This document shows positions 1 through 12,894 of a DNA stretch of 64,000 nucleotides, in pieces. The notes below the pieces were generated by a model. It was not told where the DNA came from. It did not search any database and was given only the letters and a program-made list of their open reading frames with translations. Each line of letters opens with the position of its first letter. Positions within the stretch are counted from its first letter, which is position 1. A program made the translations under genes and the position numbers. The stretch is from Moringa oleifera (Eukaryota > Streptophyta > Magnoliopsida > Brassicales > Moringaceae): NCBI GenBank assembly GCA_021397835.1, contig JAJFZO010000094.1, positions 8,594,001 to 8,658,000 on the forward strand, written 5' to 3'.

Positions 1-210
1 AGAAAATTGGGTGGTATTGTAATTGAGGCCAAAACTCAAGGGTCTAACTGTAATATAGGCCTGGAAAGCGGAAAGACATGGATTGCTGAAATTCGGGATA
101 CTATTATTACAGAAGATATTTTACAACTAGATAAATGTTCAAAGAGGATGTGTTGGGGACGGAGTGTTAACCCGCCGAGAAGAACTTCGCCATAGAAGAA
201 GAGATCTTTC

Positions 211-3098
211 ATGGAGATAACAGCTGCTGCCACAAGGATCCTTCCGTTTCACATTCCTTTGCTTCACTCTCGTGGGTTAGTACCCAAGTCAAAACACCAG
301 CTGCTTTCTTCTGCAACTCTATTGAAATCCTATCAGTTTCCCTTTCCTTCTCGCTCTCGCACGTCTATTCCCACCACGCGCTCTCTCGCCGATGAGACTC
401 AGTTTTCTTCCAGTGAGTTTCCTTTTCGTAACCTTCTGAAAGAGCTTTTTATATGTGATGCTATGGTTACTCTTTAGCGTTTGTTAGTACATTCTGAAAT
501 GGATGAGATGCTGATTGATTGAATTTTTCTATTAGAATTTTAAGATAGAATTTCCATTAATGTTGTTTCTTAATTAATTCTTTTTCTCTTTTTTGATATC
601 TCGGCCCCTTTCCCCTGCTCCTTAAATGTTCCTGGAGGATGTTAGCTCAGTTTTTTATTCTGTAATGGTTGTCACAAGATTTGCTTGTAGTAGAGCATAA
701 TGCATTGATAAATCATAATTGCAGGATTAGGAACTACCATCCTTAATATAATCTGATAATATAAATTTCTTGTTTTCATGCCACTTTTATTGGGTAGTAA
801 AATTTGTATGTGATGTATTGTTATGTTGTGCATGAGGACTTCTTGCATACAAGTGATGCTTTTTTGATGTGCATGGATGAGCACTATCTTGACCCAAAAC
901 TTAAGCTGGTGGGTTTTGGAGGAATCCATGTATACAAATTGTCTTCCCTTTGTCTTCTTTTCTAGTGTGGAATTCAAACAACCTACTCTTAATGCAACCA
1001 ATTCTCAAGCCACAAGTTTGTTGAGTTCCTCTTTCTGTCTGATGACTCTTGTCCAATCAAACCATGAATTCACAGTCAAAGGATTGTCATATACACTTTA
1101 TGCAGAAGCTGAGCCATCAGCTCTAATATTGCTTGTTCATGAGGAATTCTTGCATATATTTGGGGCCTCAAAATACACCAATATTACCTTACCTAAAAAT
1201 TTTAAGGAATGCGTCAAGTGGGAATATTTTCCAACGTGTTGCTACTGTTTTTGTGGGCTGTTAATAAATATACTTCTCAGGTGATCCTAACGCAATCGTA
1301 AGATGTTGATTAAGATTTTCAAGGGCCGCTAAAGATTAAACTACTAGAGTCTCCATTGATCTGTTCCTTACTTTGTTTTGATTCTTTTTGGATAACATTC
1401 AGTGACAAAGGATGCTGTGCCTGACACCATGCTTGCTGTGAAGGTGATAACTCAAACTTTAATGAGCTAGAAAAACAGGAAAGTTCTTTATTGTAACCAG
1501 AAGTAGGCGTTTCTTCTCTCTTTTCTTTTCTTGAGTGTTTCCGGAGACCATTCCAGGGTTTGAAATGCATGTGCGTCTTATGATCTTAGATAATTGTGAT
1601 GACCATGTGAACATTTGATGTTTCTTGGCCTGGTGACTTTCTTGTTATTTGAACTACTCATTTTTAACATTCAGTTTTCATTCAGAAGAAAGCAATGGAT
1701 ATAGCTCCTGAACTGAAAGGAACTTCCATATTTCTCACAGGTAAGCATTACATATGTAATTTTAATTCATGGTTGGAATGTTGGTAGCAATTTTTATGTG
1801 TATGATGTGATGTTTCTTTTTATGTGAAGGGATGAACAATTCTGTCAAAACCAGTGTGGGTAAACTTCTTGCAGATGTACTAAGATATTACTACTTTGAT
1901 AGGTAAGCATGTCCAGTTCTCAATGGAAGATCAGAGGAGATTTTGATAACATCTGATTTATTTGTTAACGTTGTAAAATTTGGGTTCTGTATCCAGTGAT
2001 AACTTGGTTGAGGAAGCTGCCGGTGGTGAATCTGCTGCCAAAGCTTATAGGGAGGCGGATGAGAAGGGATTTCGAGAATCTGAGGTGACCTTTTGTTATT
2101 CATTGTTATTTTTATCTCTTTTTTCTTTTAAAGCAAATTTGGTTATTAATAGGATTGCTAGCTTAATTGTCTTATAGACTTTCAATCTACTGCTGAAGGT
2201 TGAATGGACCAACCTAGTTTTATGGTAGAACTCTAGGAGATTGATTAATGTGAACATGCAAAAACCTCTTATATTTCAATTGATGTATTGCTGCAGACAG
2301 AAGTATTAAAGCAATTATCATCTATGGGTCGCCTGGTGGTTTGTACTGGAGATGGTGCAGTTCAGAGTTTAACTAATCTGTATGAATATTCATTACAGTA
2401 TTTTCAGAATCATCTGCCTGCAATCTTTCAGATGAGTTCTTTACCATAGATAATATCTATTCTGTCTTTAATCTTGACTTGTTCTTGAAATTGTAATGTT
2501 TAGGGCACTTCTAAGACATGGGATCTCCATATGGATTGATGTACCTGTTGATATGGTGGCCAAGGGAATGACTCAGAGCGGGAATCAGCTTACTTCATCA
2601 GGATTGTCTCCTGAATCCTATTCAGAGGTCTCTGCAGTTTATCTTAAAAATTTTAGTTCTATCAACTCGCAAATATTTCCTGCTGGTTACTAAGAGCAAT
2701 CACTGTAATTGATGACCAGGTGATCAATCAGCTCACAGCTCTTTATGAAGAATCAAGAGGTGGATATGCAACAGCTGATGCAACTGTTTCCCTCCAAAGT
2801 ATGCCCACATGAATTTTTCCTCAGTTTTGTTCACCTGTCAATGGCCCTGTCTGGTTTAATAGCTTCTTGTTCTTAGCAGAAGTAGCATATCAATTTGGTT
2901 ATGATGATTTCGATGCAGTGACTACAGAGGACATGACTATGGAGGTGAAGAAACTTTACGATTCAAACATTTTTTCAAAACTTGGTTTGCTCTACTAATG
3001 CCTGAAATTTCTACAACATCTCTTTCCAGGTCCTGAAGGAGATAGAAAAACTGACAAGAGTAAAGAAGATGATGGAAGAGGCTGCTAGACCTTTTTAG
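211..3098 (+). CDS. SKL1: SKL1-like probable inactive shikimate kinase, chloroplastic (9 exons)
   Basis: Exons by splice sites and phase: 211-412, 1675-1740, 1830-1902, 1997-2084, 2297-2379, 2504-2627, 2720-2798, 2880-2944, 3030-3098. They sum to 849 nt (282 aa), near the usual SKL1 length. The first ~70 residues are Ser/Arg/Leu-rich and look like a chloroplast transit peptide. The kinase-like fold follows, with the stretch LRYYYFDSDNLVEEAAGG. The Walker A is degenerate: residues 90-97 read GMNNSVKT, so the second P-loop glycine is Val, and the shikimate-binding GGG is GDG. Known of the family: SKL1 proteins are shikimate kinase paralogues without kinase activity, needed for chloroplast biogenesis. 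The second acceptor (1674) was chosen over the one at 1685 because only it keeps frame. No CS/HSP20 domain is present, which argues against SKL2. I see nothing firm in 1-210 beyond a probable leader. Confidence 0.9.
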
Positions 3099-5772
3099 TC
3101 AACAAAGTACATAACTTCCCTCACACTGCAACCTCTAGAAATATTACCTAATTTAAATATAAGAAAGCAGAAATATTAAGCAATTTTTTTTCCCATTTTC
3201 TCGAAGATGTTCCTCTTTTCTGTTGGTAGCAACTAGCAAGGAGAAGCTTCCTTGACAAGTGGGCCCACGGTCTGCGCTCGGGCCCATCTGGGCTTGAGCC
3301 CACAGGCTATTGGTGGAGGTCATCTAGGGTTGGTGGGGTCCACCCAGAGTACGGTATCTTGAGAGTGGCAAATGGAGGAGGCCACATGGCAGCTTTTTGA
3401 TTTTTTTTTTTTTATATTTCGGAGTTTTGTTGGAGAATGAAAATTGTGTTAAGCTGGCAGGATCAGTAGAGGGCTATACTCGTTCACGATCTTTCCTGCT
3501 TCGTCTCGTTCTAAGCAAAGCCAGGTGATCCTATGGTCTCATGCCGCGTGTTTCTCGGAAATCGTACTTACGATATTACGTGTCAACTTCTCCTTCAGAA
3601 TCGTTCAGAGTCATTAACTTGATCATGACTTCTCCTAGAAAGTGAAAGAAAATAAGACGGAAAATCAGCTTGGGAATATTCGCCCAAAAAAACCCTAAGA
3701 CTGCCTAACTATGAAAAATTGAAAAAAAAAAAAAAGAAAAACCGTCATTAATCTGCTCTAATTTATATTTAATGCATAAAATAAAATGAAATAAAATAAA
3801 ATGGATATAAAACTACTAATAGGAACACTGGTGATGGCGCCGATGTACTTCCGGCTAACGTTGACGGCACCTCAAATTGCAGGTTTATTCAATTCTAAAA
3901 TTATTTTAAGAAAGAAATTAATTAGGAATTTGAAAATGCCACTGCATTCACATTTCTGGTGGCTGCGTTTGACAAAGTAGAAAAAACAGTATAAAAATTA
4001 AACAGAAAATTTATAAAAAACTGAAAAATACAAATAGTGAGGGATTAATTTTATTATTTTCAGGCCAGAATTTCAGGTAAGCAATTTTTTTAACAGTTTA
4101 AGCGAAGTATTTTTTTTTTTAAATAAAATCAGACATTTTGGATATACTTTATGTACAGAACAGAGAGAGATAATGGACATAGGCATGCTTCCGCCACTGT
4201 CAACCTCTTCCCTAGCACAGCATCAACGCCATCTCCTCCTCCTCCTCCTCCTCCTCCTTTTAATAAACGGGAAGGAAGAAAAGAAAAGAAATTGTCGTAT
4301 TATCATTTGTCATTCTTTTCTTCTTTTACTCAACCTTTGAATTCTTGAGTTGTGTATGTGGAATGTTATCCAAAGATAGATAGCGATTACATGGCAGATC
4401 ATTGAAATGAGTTTTCTACCGGCTTCATTGGTCACTGGCTCTATCGGTGGGTCTATAGATGGTCTATTTTCTGTTTATAATCAGTGATATTGTTATAAAA
4501 CTTCATTTGTTTTCGTAATTATGGTGATCAAGCTTTGATTCTGTTCGGGGTTTTGGTTAATGTTTTGTGGGTTTTGCGTTTATGTGAGTTATTTGGAGAA
4601 TTGAGTTGGTTACGTGGATTTGTTGGTTGTTTTGGCTTTTATTACAAGAACATAAATATTGGTTCTAGTTGATGATAATGACTAGGCGTTTTGGGCTTGG
4701 GGTGAATGTGTGCCGTAAAAGCAACCCCTTGCTGGTTCTTTCCAACTATATCTCTTGTTGATCGTTCAAAGGAATCGATTTGGCTCCTAATTCTCACTCT
4801 CTGTTGGTTTGCCATTACACTTTGAAGAAATTGCTGGGTTTGTAAGCAAATTTGATTCGATCCATGGTTGATTGGACTTGTTCTTGTTTTTGAGGTCGTT
4901 TGTTTGTTCTTTTTTAACATCTTCTATCAAGAATTTAGCGTTCTAGCAAGATTTATGAGTGTAAATTGAATGAGAAGCTGAAGAAACCTTTTGCATTTTT
5001 TGCTCTTTCCATGCTATTGATCCCCTGTTAATGGAGCATTTGTCATCTGGTTTTTCCTGTTTTTTGCAGTGATTGTTTTTGTGTAGCAGTTTCTAAAACT
5101 GAAATCTCCAGTTTGATTGTATCAAGTTTGTGTTTGTGCCCCATCAATATTAGATTCTGATGGGAACTGAATGTATCTAATCTTTATTCAGTGATATTGA
5201 AGAAATATTTGAAACTGATCAGCTTCAAGTATGATCATTTATTCTATGAGGTTTATATTACTGATTATTTTCTTATCCTTTTCTTTCCAAATTATTGTTT
5301 ATCAGGAAACCATTTTGGTTGTCATAGCAATGATGTGCTACATGTACTCGGTTGCTTACCGTTGTGGTGATCATAATACCTGTGCTACCCAATGTTGTTG
5401 GATTATTGGAATGTGCTTGGTTTTCTCCAAGAAAACTCACAAGCTGCTTGTTTTCAAAATGTGGATGCCTTCGGTAGATACATAGCATCCACTCATCATC
5501 TATATCACTTTTTTGTGAGAGTAACTTCTATTTCAGAAGTGGCAGAAGTTTATCAAGATATTGGTTTTCTTTGAAGCATTAGAGGTTTGGGAAACTGGAA
5601 TTTCATGTGATCACTGGATTAAGGAGAAAAGTTAAATGGTTTGACTGAACTGAGCTGAAGATTTAGTATACAAAAGTAGGAAAGGTTATCTGACACTGAG
5701 AAAGAGTGAGGAGAGACTAGTGACAGCTTCCTTTGGTTACTTGATACACGCTGGTTCCTGCAAAATATAGTG
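3099..5772. other. Intergenic DNA plus probable leader and leader intron of the Atos-like gene
   Basis: No supportable protein gene. It holds a GC-rich patch near 3250-3330 with repeated GGGCCC/GAGCCC words, a short ATAAA-type repeat near 3779-3801, and a (CTC)n run at about 4231-4257. Pyrimidine-rich sequence around 4190-4350 looks like a transcribed plant leader. The T-rich stretch up to the start codon at 5773 would fit a leader intron, but I cannot fix its splice sites. Confidence 0.5.
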
Positions 5773-8700
5773 ATGGGCTTGCCACAAGTTTCGTCATGTG
5801 AGAGTGCTGAGGAATCTTCATCAGCATCATCATGTACATTTTTGCAAAGCCCGCCAAGATTTGCATCTGTCAGCACCTGTGATTTGGATGGCATGCATGG
5901 AGTTAGAGTTATCCAGACAGATGCGGATACTCTCTTCTCTTCGGTTGGAGATGTCCAGAGGAAAGCCTCAGAGCTTTCAAAAGTTTCAGATGATTCATTT
6001 AGATTTGGAGACACAATGAGTATCTCATCTGATGCTCATGTGTTGAAGATCGGTGCTGTGGATAAAGCTGGTTGCTTTACTCCTAGGAGTGGACGAAATG
6101 TCCAGAACCCTGTTTCTAGGGTCATAGGATTCGATTCATCTGGAACTAGTTCTCAGAGTAAGGGACTTGAAGGAGTCTCTGCTGATTGTATTTATTCTTC
6201 TGCTGGACCCACAGTTAATGAAATAGAGTCCAGCGCATCATTAATTAGGAAGCGATTATTGTCACCTTTAAATGGTATGCTTTTCCCAGACCAGTTTGTT
6301 GGTGATTCACTGGACATTGGCTATAGTAATACTCCTGTGGTTTCCCTTCCTCAGACTGATAACTTGGTTGCTCCTAAAGCACAAGACCACAAGAAAGCTA
6401 ACATTGGCAGTAAAATACATTTCAGTGCACCATCCTGGACCTTGTCTAGTTGCTTAGAACTGAGTAAGGTGCCATCTGATAACAGTAGAATGGCATGTAT
6501 ACTTTTCACGGATGGGCCTTTGCTGGAAGACAGGGAGCCACTGCCTCATAATGGTTGCTTATATTCACCCACATCTGGATTTTTCAAAGAACCAAATAAG
6601 GTAACTCCCAGAAGTGAGGCAATGTCTATATCCCCTGTAGGGGCAATATCACCTCCTCTTTCTTTGTCACCTCTTGGTCCAAGGTTTTATGATAGAATAA
6701 AAACTGTGGGGGGATGCAGAAATCCCGAGAAAGGGGGAGATGATTGTTGTTCAACTTTAAAGGTAAAACAGTTAGGTATCATTGGTTCGCCTGAAGAAGC
6801 AGAGGTTAGGATTATGAGCAGATCCTTTGAAGATATTGATATTTTTCATAAAGATTTTCGTCCATCTTCCCTGGAAAGTACTGCTGGCCATAGTTTTTGT
6901 GTATGTCAAGAATCAGCTTTGATATCCCCATGCAAAAGGTTTGTTAGAAGTTTGAGTGGACTTCCCATTAGGAGGTCATTAGTTGGTTCATTTGAAGAGT
7001 CACTATTGTCTGGAAGATTGCTTTCTCTACAAAACTGTCAGGTTAGTGATAGTGTTATGTCACATGGGTAAATGTTAGCTGTGATTCTTATATCAGAGTA
7101 TTGGATTATTCTTTCACAGAAATCTCATGTTTGCCTTCTCATTTGTACAGAGGATTGATGGTTTTCTCGCTGTATTAAGCATCACCGGAGGGAACTTCTC
7201 GCCACAATCACAGAAGCTTCCATTTTCAGTGACCAGTGTGGATGGTGATTCCTTTCTACTGTATTACGCTTCCATAGATCTTGCAGGAAGCTCCTCATCT
7301 AACAAGTTCCGAAGCCTAAAACTAAAAAGAGGCCTAAGCAATGATGATTCACAGACTATCAAGAGCCGCTTGCGTATTCCTGTGAAAGGACGCATTCAAC
7401 TGGTACTTTGCTTCTTTCTACTACTTTGCTGCTTCTGAGTGCTTGTGATGTAACACATGTGGTTTTATGTCTACCTTATGAAATGATGTGATTTTGCCCA
7501 CAATATGGACATGGAAGTGACTGAAGCATGGAAGCTTTTTGGCTTTTTGAAGCATGTTTTATTACCTCCTTGAGATCGTTTATTATTAATGAAAATTTAG
7601 CCTTGTCATTAGCTGTGGGACCTTGTTTAGCCTGAAGAGAATATTCTACTCTCTCTACTCTTGTCACCCATCACTTTGACTATTGCCTGCCTTACAGTAG
7701 TTATTGATTAGTAACTCTGTGGAGTAATCTATTCTATTGAGAGAAAGATTTTTTATCGCCAGACTTATTGGACAAAACAGATTAAAATACTATACATGGA
7801 TACTGTGGTATTACCTGATCAGCTAATTTCTTGATTAGTTAAGGACAAGCCTGTGGCTAGTGGAATGATATCAAAGAAAGGTGCCAAACCTGTTTAGCCA
7901 ACAAATAAGGTGTAGTGCAGAATAATCTGTTCTTTTTGTGTAGGGTGTTTTGCCTGTGTCTGAAGTAGCACACTGACTTCATCTGTTCATCAATGAGGCC
8001 TGCAACATTGTTTGGATTGCTTTGATTCTCATCTTGCTTTATTGAGAATAATCAGGGTTTTTCATTGATTATGAAGTCCTTTTTGCAAGTGACCTTTTCA
8101 GTTTTCGTTTGCTACATAATATCTCCTGTTCTAAGTGTTTCTGGAGAGGATTTGCCAGAAGTTCTTCTATGCAGGATCTATTTACGTATAGATTGTAAAT
8201 GATGCCTTGAGGAAAAGATGATGTTGGAAATGACTTCTGTTTACTGTCTAAACTAGATTGTGTTTTGCAGGTTCTCAGCAACCCAGAGAAGACACCTCTT
8301 CATACTTTCCTTTGCAGCTATGATTTAAGTGACATGCCTGCTGGTACCAAAGTAAGATGGCATCTGCATGTGTTTTCTAATTTATTCCATTTATTTGTTG
8401 CCAATTTGATGGATAATAACTTTATGGTAATTATAGATATTTTTCATTTGGCACAGTGATAGAGATTACACAGGCAAACAATAGTAGCAGTAACCTCATT
8501 AGAGAGTCTACGACAAGTTTGTCAGCTTCTATTTTTTTCTGAATGTCTCATACAAGGAATAATCAATTTGATTAAAGACTGCACTTCAATTAAGTTGATT
8601 ACATCGAAGGTGGTTAAAGTAAAAGGCTGGAGCTTAGAGCTTAAGGCCTTTGTGTTCTTTGCCACGAGTTGGGAAATCTTTTCTAGTTTAACGTAGGTAG

Positions 8701-10064
8701 TGTTTTGCTCATGTAATGAATATGAACAGCAGAAGCAAGTTTCTTTTACTTGCAGATGCAATTATTTATAAGGTTTTCTTTTATATCTTCTATCTGCATC
8801 TTTTGAGAATGACAAGTTTCTAATTAGAATCTCTTTCTCCTTTTTCATTGATGCTCGAAACAAAATAGACATTCTTGCGCCAGAAGGTGACCCTAGCCTC
8901 TTCTTCCCCAACTTCCACAGAGCTGAAACAAGGGCCTATACTTTCGGCAACAAAAGTTGAGAACACACTGAAACAACATTCTATACAGTGTAAAAGAGAT
9001 GGAGTCAACATGATACATGCTGTGAGTTCTGCTTACCAGAATAGTGAAGTTAGAGGCAGTGAAGGCTTTGATTTGGTAGATTCATTAGACATGGGGAATC
9101 CTTCCCAGCAATCCCAAAATAATCAAAGTGGGGGCATTCCTTCAGTTACCTATGACAATAGGTGTGATGATGGCCAGTGCCAGTCTGGTGGCAAGGACTG
9201 CAGCTGGGTGGCTGGTTGCTACAAGACTGACCACAAAAATGCTGACAATTGTTCTAAGGTCAATGAAAACAGTGGTGGTGCTGGTGCTCTACGTTATGCT
9301 CTTCATCTTCGTTTTCTATGCCCTTCCCCCAAAAAATCTTCTAGGGCAGTTCAGAAACTCAGAGACACTCTATCTGCATCTCCAAAAACAGATGTACATC
9401 TGGATGGGAATCGGAAATTCTACTTATACAATGACTTGAGGATTGTGTTTCCTCAACGCCATTCTGATGCTGACGAGGGCAAGGTATGTGATTTTAACTT
9501 TTAACAAATTTATATTTTATTTAAATATCATTATTATGAACTCTGAGAATTTCGTTGATTCTATTATTTGTACTAACCAAGCTGGGTAATCCTATCTTGT
9601 GATAAGGAAAAAAAAATATGAAGAAAATGAAGTTGGATTTTCTAGTTCCTGTCTCACTTTTGTTTTTTCGATGCCTGTCATTTTAAAATTTGTTGTTTGT
9701 TGAAGGATGCATTATTCTGTGGGTTTAGCCATCTTGTACCTTGTACCTCCTTTCTGTTGATTAGATATATTTGTCTGTTGGCCTAATATTTCAGCTAAAT
9801 GACCAGTTGCTCATGCTTCTGAGACATAAGACTGCAATTTTCCATTTTGGTTTGGAGTGAGCTTCACTTAAAGTACATAGCCCTATGGCTTAGAAATTTC
9901 TGAAAAACTTGTTAGCTTGGCTGTGAAACAAGCATTTTATGTTATATTCTTGTCTTATATTGTCTCTTTGTTTTCTTCTAATAATCCCCATTACTCTGTG
10001 ATGGCAGTTGAAGGTGGAATACCACTACCCAGAAGACCCAAGATACTTCGACATTGGCAACTGA
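5773..10064 (+). CDS. Atos-like (DUF4210 / FAM214-type) conserved protein
   Basis: Five coding exons: 5773-7041, 7151-7402, 8271-8351, 8869-9483, 10008-10064, summing to 2274 nt (757 aa), all joined in phase. The N-terminal ~390 residues are Ser-rich and look disordered. A conserved block starts near [20 protein letters not shown], the Atos/FAM214 signature, and continues through [20 protein letters not shown] and [10 protein letters not shown]. The C-terminal block ([13 protein letters not shown] to [16 protein letters not shown]) matches the Chromosome_seg-type end of the family. Known: animal Atos proteins are nuclear transcription regulators; Arabidopsis relatives were once named meiosis chromosome segregation family proteins. 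The plant function is not established. Start ATG 5773 is chosen because the in-frame codon before it is GTG and the next upstream sequence looks untranslated. Confidence 0.88.
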
Positions 10065-10763
10065 AAGGGCTCATCTACCTCGCAAAAGAATGATATCCTT
10101 TGTTGTCTCTGTACATAGCCATTTGGTCATCCCATCTCGAGATGACACTAACTCTAATCAAACTTTTGGGGACTACCATTTCAATCCCAAAATCATTTGA
10201 CAGATTAGATGTTCTGAACTGGATGTTTCTTCTATGCATGGAAGAAGCCAATAATTGTACAGATAACACTTCACCTTGTTTCCTTCCGTGAATGATGAGA
10301 AAACACTTTCTCATTTACAACCCAACTCTATGCATGGCCTTAATTCAACATTTCAAAGAAGACTCTCAAGCTTGGTTTGCTGATAATGCTAATATGGAAG
10401 GTCCAATTATATGCTTTCTCCCATGGCCTTGGCCCACTTCAGAGCCAAAGTCCACCATCCTCTTTCCTTGCTCTCTTAACTTTAATTAAAGTACCACGAT
10501 ACGTTTTCTTGCAATATTTCTATGTGGGGATGATTTTCGGTTTGGTTTACTTTGTATTGTGGGGTATTGCCCTAGCAGATGGTTAGCAAGAAAAGGGATA
10601 GTAAAAGAAAAGCATAACAGAGATAGAGCTTTAGTTGAAAAGAAAGAGTATCACTAACACAGGGTATATAATTGATGGAGATGTCGCCATTCAGCAAGTA
10701 CATGTTTTAACATCTTTTTGATCTTTAATTACTCTTCAGAGAAATTAAAAAAAAAAGAAAGTT

Positions 10764-10768
<5 letters not shown>

Positions 10769-10797
<29 letters not shown>
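10769..10797. repeat. (AG)n microsatellite
   Basis: An uninterrupted AG dinucleotide run of about 14 units, visible directly. Confidence 0.95.
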
Positions 10798-10798
<1 letters not shown>

Positions 10799-11242
10799 CA
10801 TTTGCAGTGTAAGTTGATAGGACCCGTCAATCCAAAGCGAAAGGAGAGCAGCCAACCTAAAACAACCCATTAGAGGAAAACATCTTATAACCCTATTACT
10901 GTACAATCTCTCTTTCTCCTTCTCTCTCTTGAGCTCTGTGGGTCTTGGGGTCTGAGTCCTCTCAGTGCCGATTCGCGGAGCCAGACTGCAACTCAAGTCA
11001 CGCATATATACACACACAAATTGATGACGGATCAGATGTCAATCTCCTTGATCGCACATTCACTACTCACTCGAGGCCTCTCTCTGCGATCTCATCTCCA
11101 ACATGGCCTGGCGGTTTGATGATCTTCTCGCAGATGTGCAGAGACGGAGGGAATCTCTCGTGGCAACTCATTCCATGATTGGCTTATCTCATTCTCCGCC
11201 AATGGCACCTCTAATACGTGTCCCTGTATAGGAGGCGTATGC

Positions 11243-11305
11243 TCTCCCCTCTCTCTCTCTCTCTCTCTCTCGCTCTGTGTGTCTGTGTCTGTTAGTGAAC
11301 ACAGA

Positions 11306-11347
<42 letters not shown>
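11243..11347. repeat. Paired (CT)n and (GA)n microsatellites forming an inverted repeat
   Basis: A CT run (about 11243-11276) is followed about 30 bases later by a GA run (about 11307-11347). The runs are complementary, so a transcript could fold into a long hairpin with a short GT-rich loop. The arms are simple sequence, so this need not be functional. Confidence 0.9.
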
Positions 11348-11348
<1 letters not shown>

Positions 11349-12312
11349 GGTGACGTGTGCATGAGAGAGCAAAAGAAACGGTGAAATAAGGGAGGCTGTC
11401 ATGGACGCATGACACTCACTGCAATCAAGAAAGAAGGTAAGTGTTGCCACTTCCTGTCCTTTCCAGAAATCACGTCCCTTTCTTTGATTCCTCTTACCCC
11501 CACTAATCCTTCTTCTTCCTTTTCTTCCCGATTCTACCCCTCTCTTCTTCTTCTTCTTCTTCTTCCTCCTCTTCTACTCATGCGCAAATACTTCAAACCC
11601 AGTGACTGATTGATAAACCCAAGTAGATCAAATTACATTAATCCTCTTTCTGGGTTTTGATTCAAATTGATGACTGTACTATACAATTAACAACATGCAG
11701 CCAAGTTCCTGTAGGTTTCAGCTAGCTTGCAGAAGGATGGAATGATCATATATGGACCATTGACCACTGCTGGCTTTCAGAAGTAGTTGCTGATTGGACA
11801 AGGAGGCCTTTCCTGTGTATATCAAAACCCATGCCTCATATGTTCACTGGAGTGTCATATATTTATAATATGTACCTTCTCCTTTGAGAGCCATACCCAC
11901 TACTCCTAGTCACAAGCCAAACTGATTGTGGGCAGTGGCCACTGCCCTTTTAAATTAAAATACTAATATTTATGCTTCACTGAAGAATTATTTTCCACAT
12001 GCAAAATTACCCATAAAAATAAATAAAAAATTATGAACACATATATGTTTATATTTAGGTAAAGTGTAAACCTAAGGAAAATTAAAAAAGAAAGGAAAAA
12101 AAGAAAAGCATGTTGTTACCAAATAGGGCTATTTCCGTCATTTCATTCACAACCAATCATATTCCTGCAACTCTCTACATACAAACAAAATCCTTGAACC
12201 ACATATAAACCTCACTGCTCCCTCACCTCCTACTGCTCGTTCTCTCTCTATTCTGTTGTGGTGTTCTCTGCCAAACGAGAAGGAGAGAGAAAGAAAAAGG
12301 CTTTCAAGATCA

Positions 12313-12894
12313 ATGGCGGACCCATCCATGTACAACTTCCTCAGCCAGAACCACCACCATCGCCAGGCTTCTGGTTCAAAAACCATTAACACAGCTACCG
12401 CAGCCACAACCACCAGCAAAAGGCAATCCCAAATGGGTCCATCACCCACAACTCATCACCGTCTCTTTCAGTGCCTGTACTGCCCGCGGAAGTTCTATAC
12501 CTCCCAAGCTCTCGGTGGCCACCAAAACGCCCACAAGCGTGAGCGAGCTGCGGCTCGCAGGAACCTAAACATTCCCCACTCTACTGACCACCTCAACAGT
12601 ATTAACATGAATCCTTTTGCTCATCATTATCATCACCATCGCATCCCACCACCAATAGACCTGGAAACCCATGTGTGTTTGGAGCACACGAGCTCATCTT
12701 TTCTTGACCCCTGGACGCTTGAGCCCATCCGAGGCACCAGCAACTTACCATCTCCACCTGGCCCAGTTCCTTTTGGTTTTATTGGTGATAGTGGTGTCGT
12801 TGGGTCTGTTACTCCTTCTGATGAGGCTCTATCTCCAAATGACTACACAGCTGATGAAGAATCTGTGGACCTTGACCTCACTCTTCGTTTATAA
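12313..12894 (+). CDS. KNU: KNUCKLES-like single C2H2 zinc finger protein with C-terminal EAR motif
   Basis: An intronless 193-aa protein. One plant-type C2H2 finger lies at residues 54-74: Cys54, Cys57, His70, His74, with the plant signature QALGGH. It is followed by a basic stretch KRERAAARR that can serve as a nuclear signal. The C-terminus DLDLTLRL (186-193) is an EAR repression motif of the LxLxL type. The N-terminus [10 protein letters not shown] and the finger context [14 protein letters not shown] resemble KNUCKLES, the repressor that ends floral stem-cell activity in Arabidopsis. It could instead be another member of the ZFP10/11/RABBIT EARS-type subfamily. His/Asn-rich linkers fill the middle. 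The start was set at 12313 because the protein then begins at the conserved MADPS; an in-frame ATG at 12256 would add a poor, non-conserved extension. Confidence 0.8.
   Translation: MADPSMYNFLSQNHHHRQASGSKTINTATAATTTSKRQSQMGPSPTTHHRLFQCLYCPRKFYTSQALGGHQNAHKRERAAARRNLNIPHSTDHLNSINMNPFAHHYHHHRIPPPIDLETHVCLEHTSSSFLDPWTLEPIRGTSNLPSPPGPVPFGFIGDSGVVGSVTPSDEALSPNDYTADEESVDLDLTLRL

Larger units (their letters stand above)
10065..12312. other. Intergenic region with purine/pyrimidine microsatellites; KNU-like promoter
   Basis: No gene supported. It contains (AG)n at 10769-10797, (CT)n at about 11243-11276, (GA)n at about 11307-11347 and a CTT-rich run at about 11535-11572. The last few hundred bases before 12313 should hold the promoter and leader of the zinc-finger gene. 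Confidence 0.5.

Noticed and set aside
7..233. Open frames on both strands at the left edge
   Set aside because: Short, overlapping, with no family features; the plus-strand one ends just before the SKL1 start and is probably leader.
877..1284. 135-codon plus-strand ORF inside intron 1 of SKL1
   Set aside because: It lies wholly in an intron defined by phase-compatible splice sites and has no recognisable domain.
3241..3340. GGGCCC/GAGCCC-rich patch considered as a hairpin or MITE end
   Set aside because: Short palindromic words only; no long inverted repeat with flanking duplication.
10745..11415. Minus-strand ORFs rich in Ser/Leu over the GA/CT arrays
   Set aside because: Their length comes from the dinucleotide repeats; no start context or conservation.
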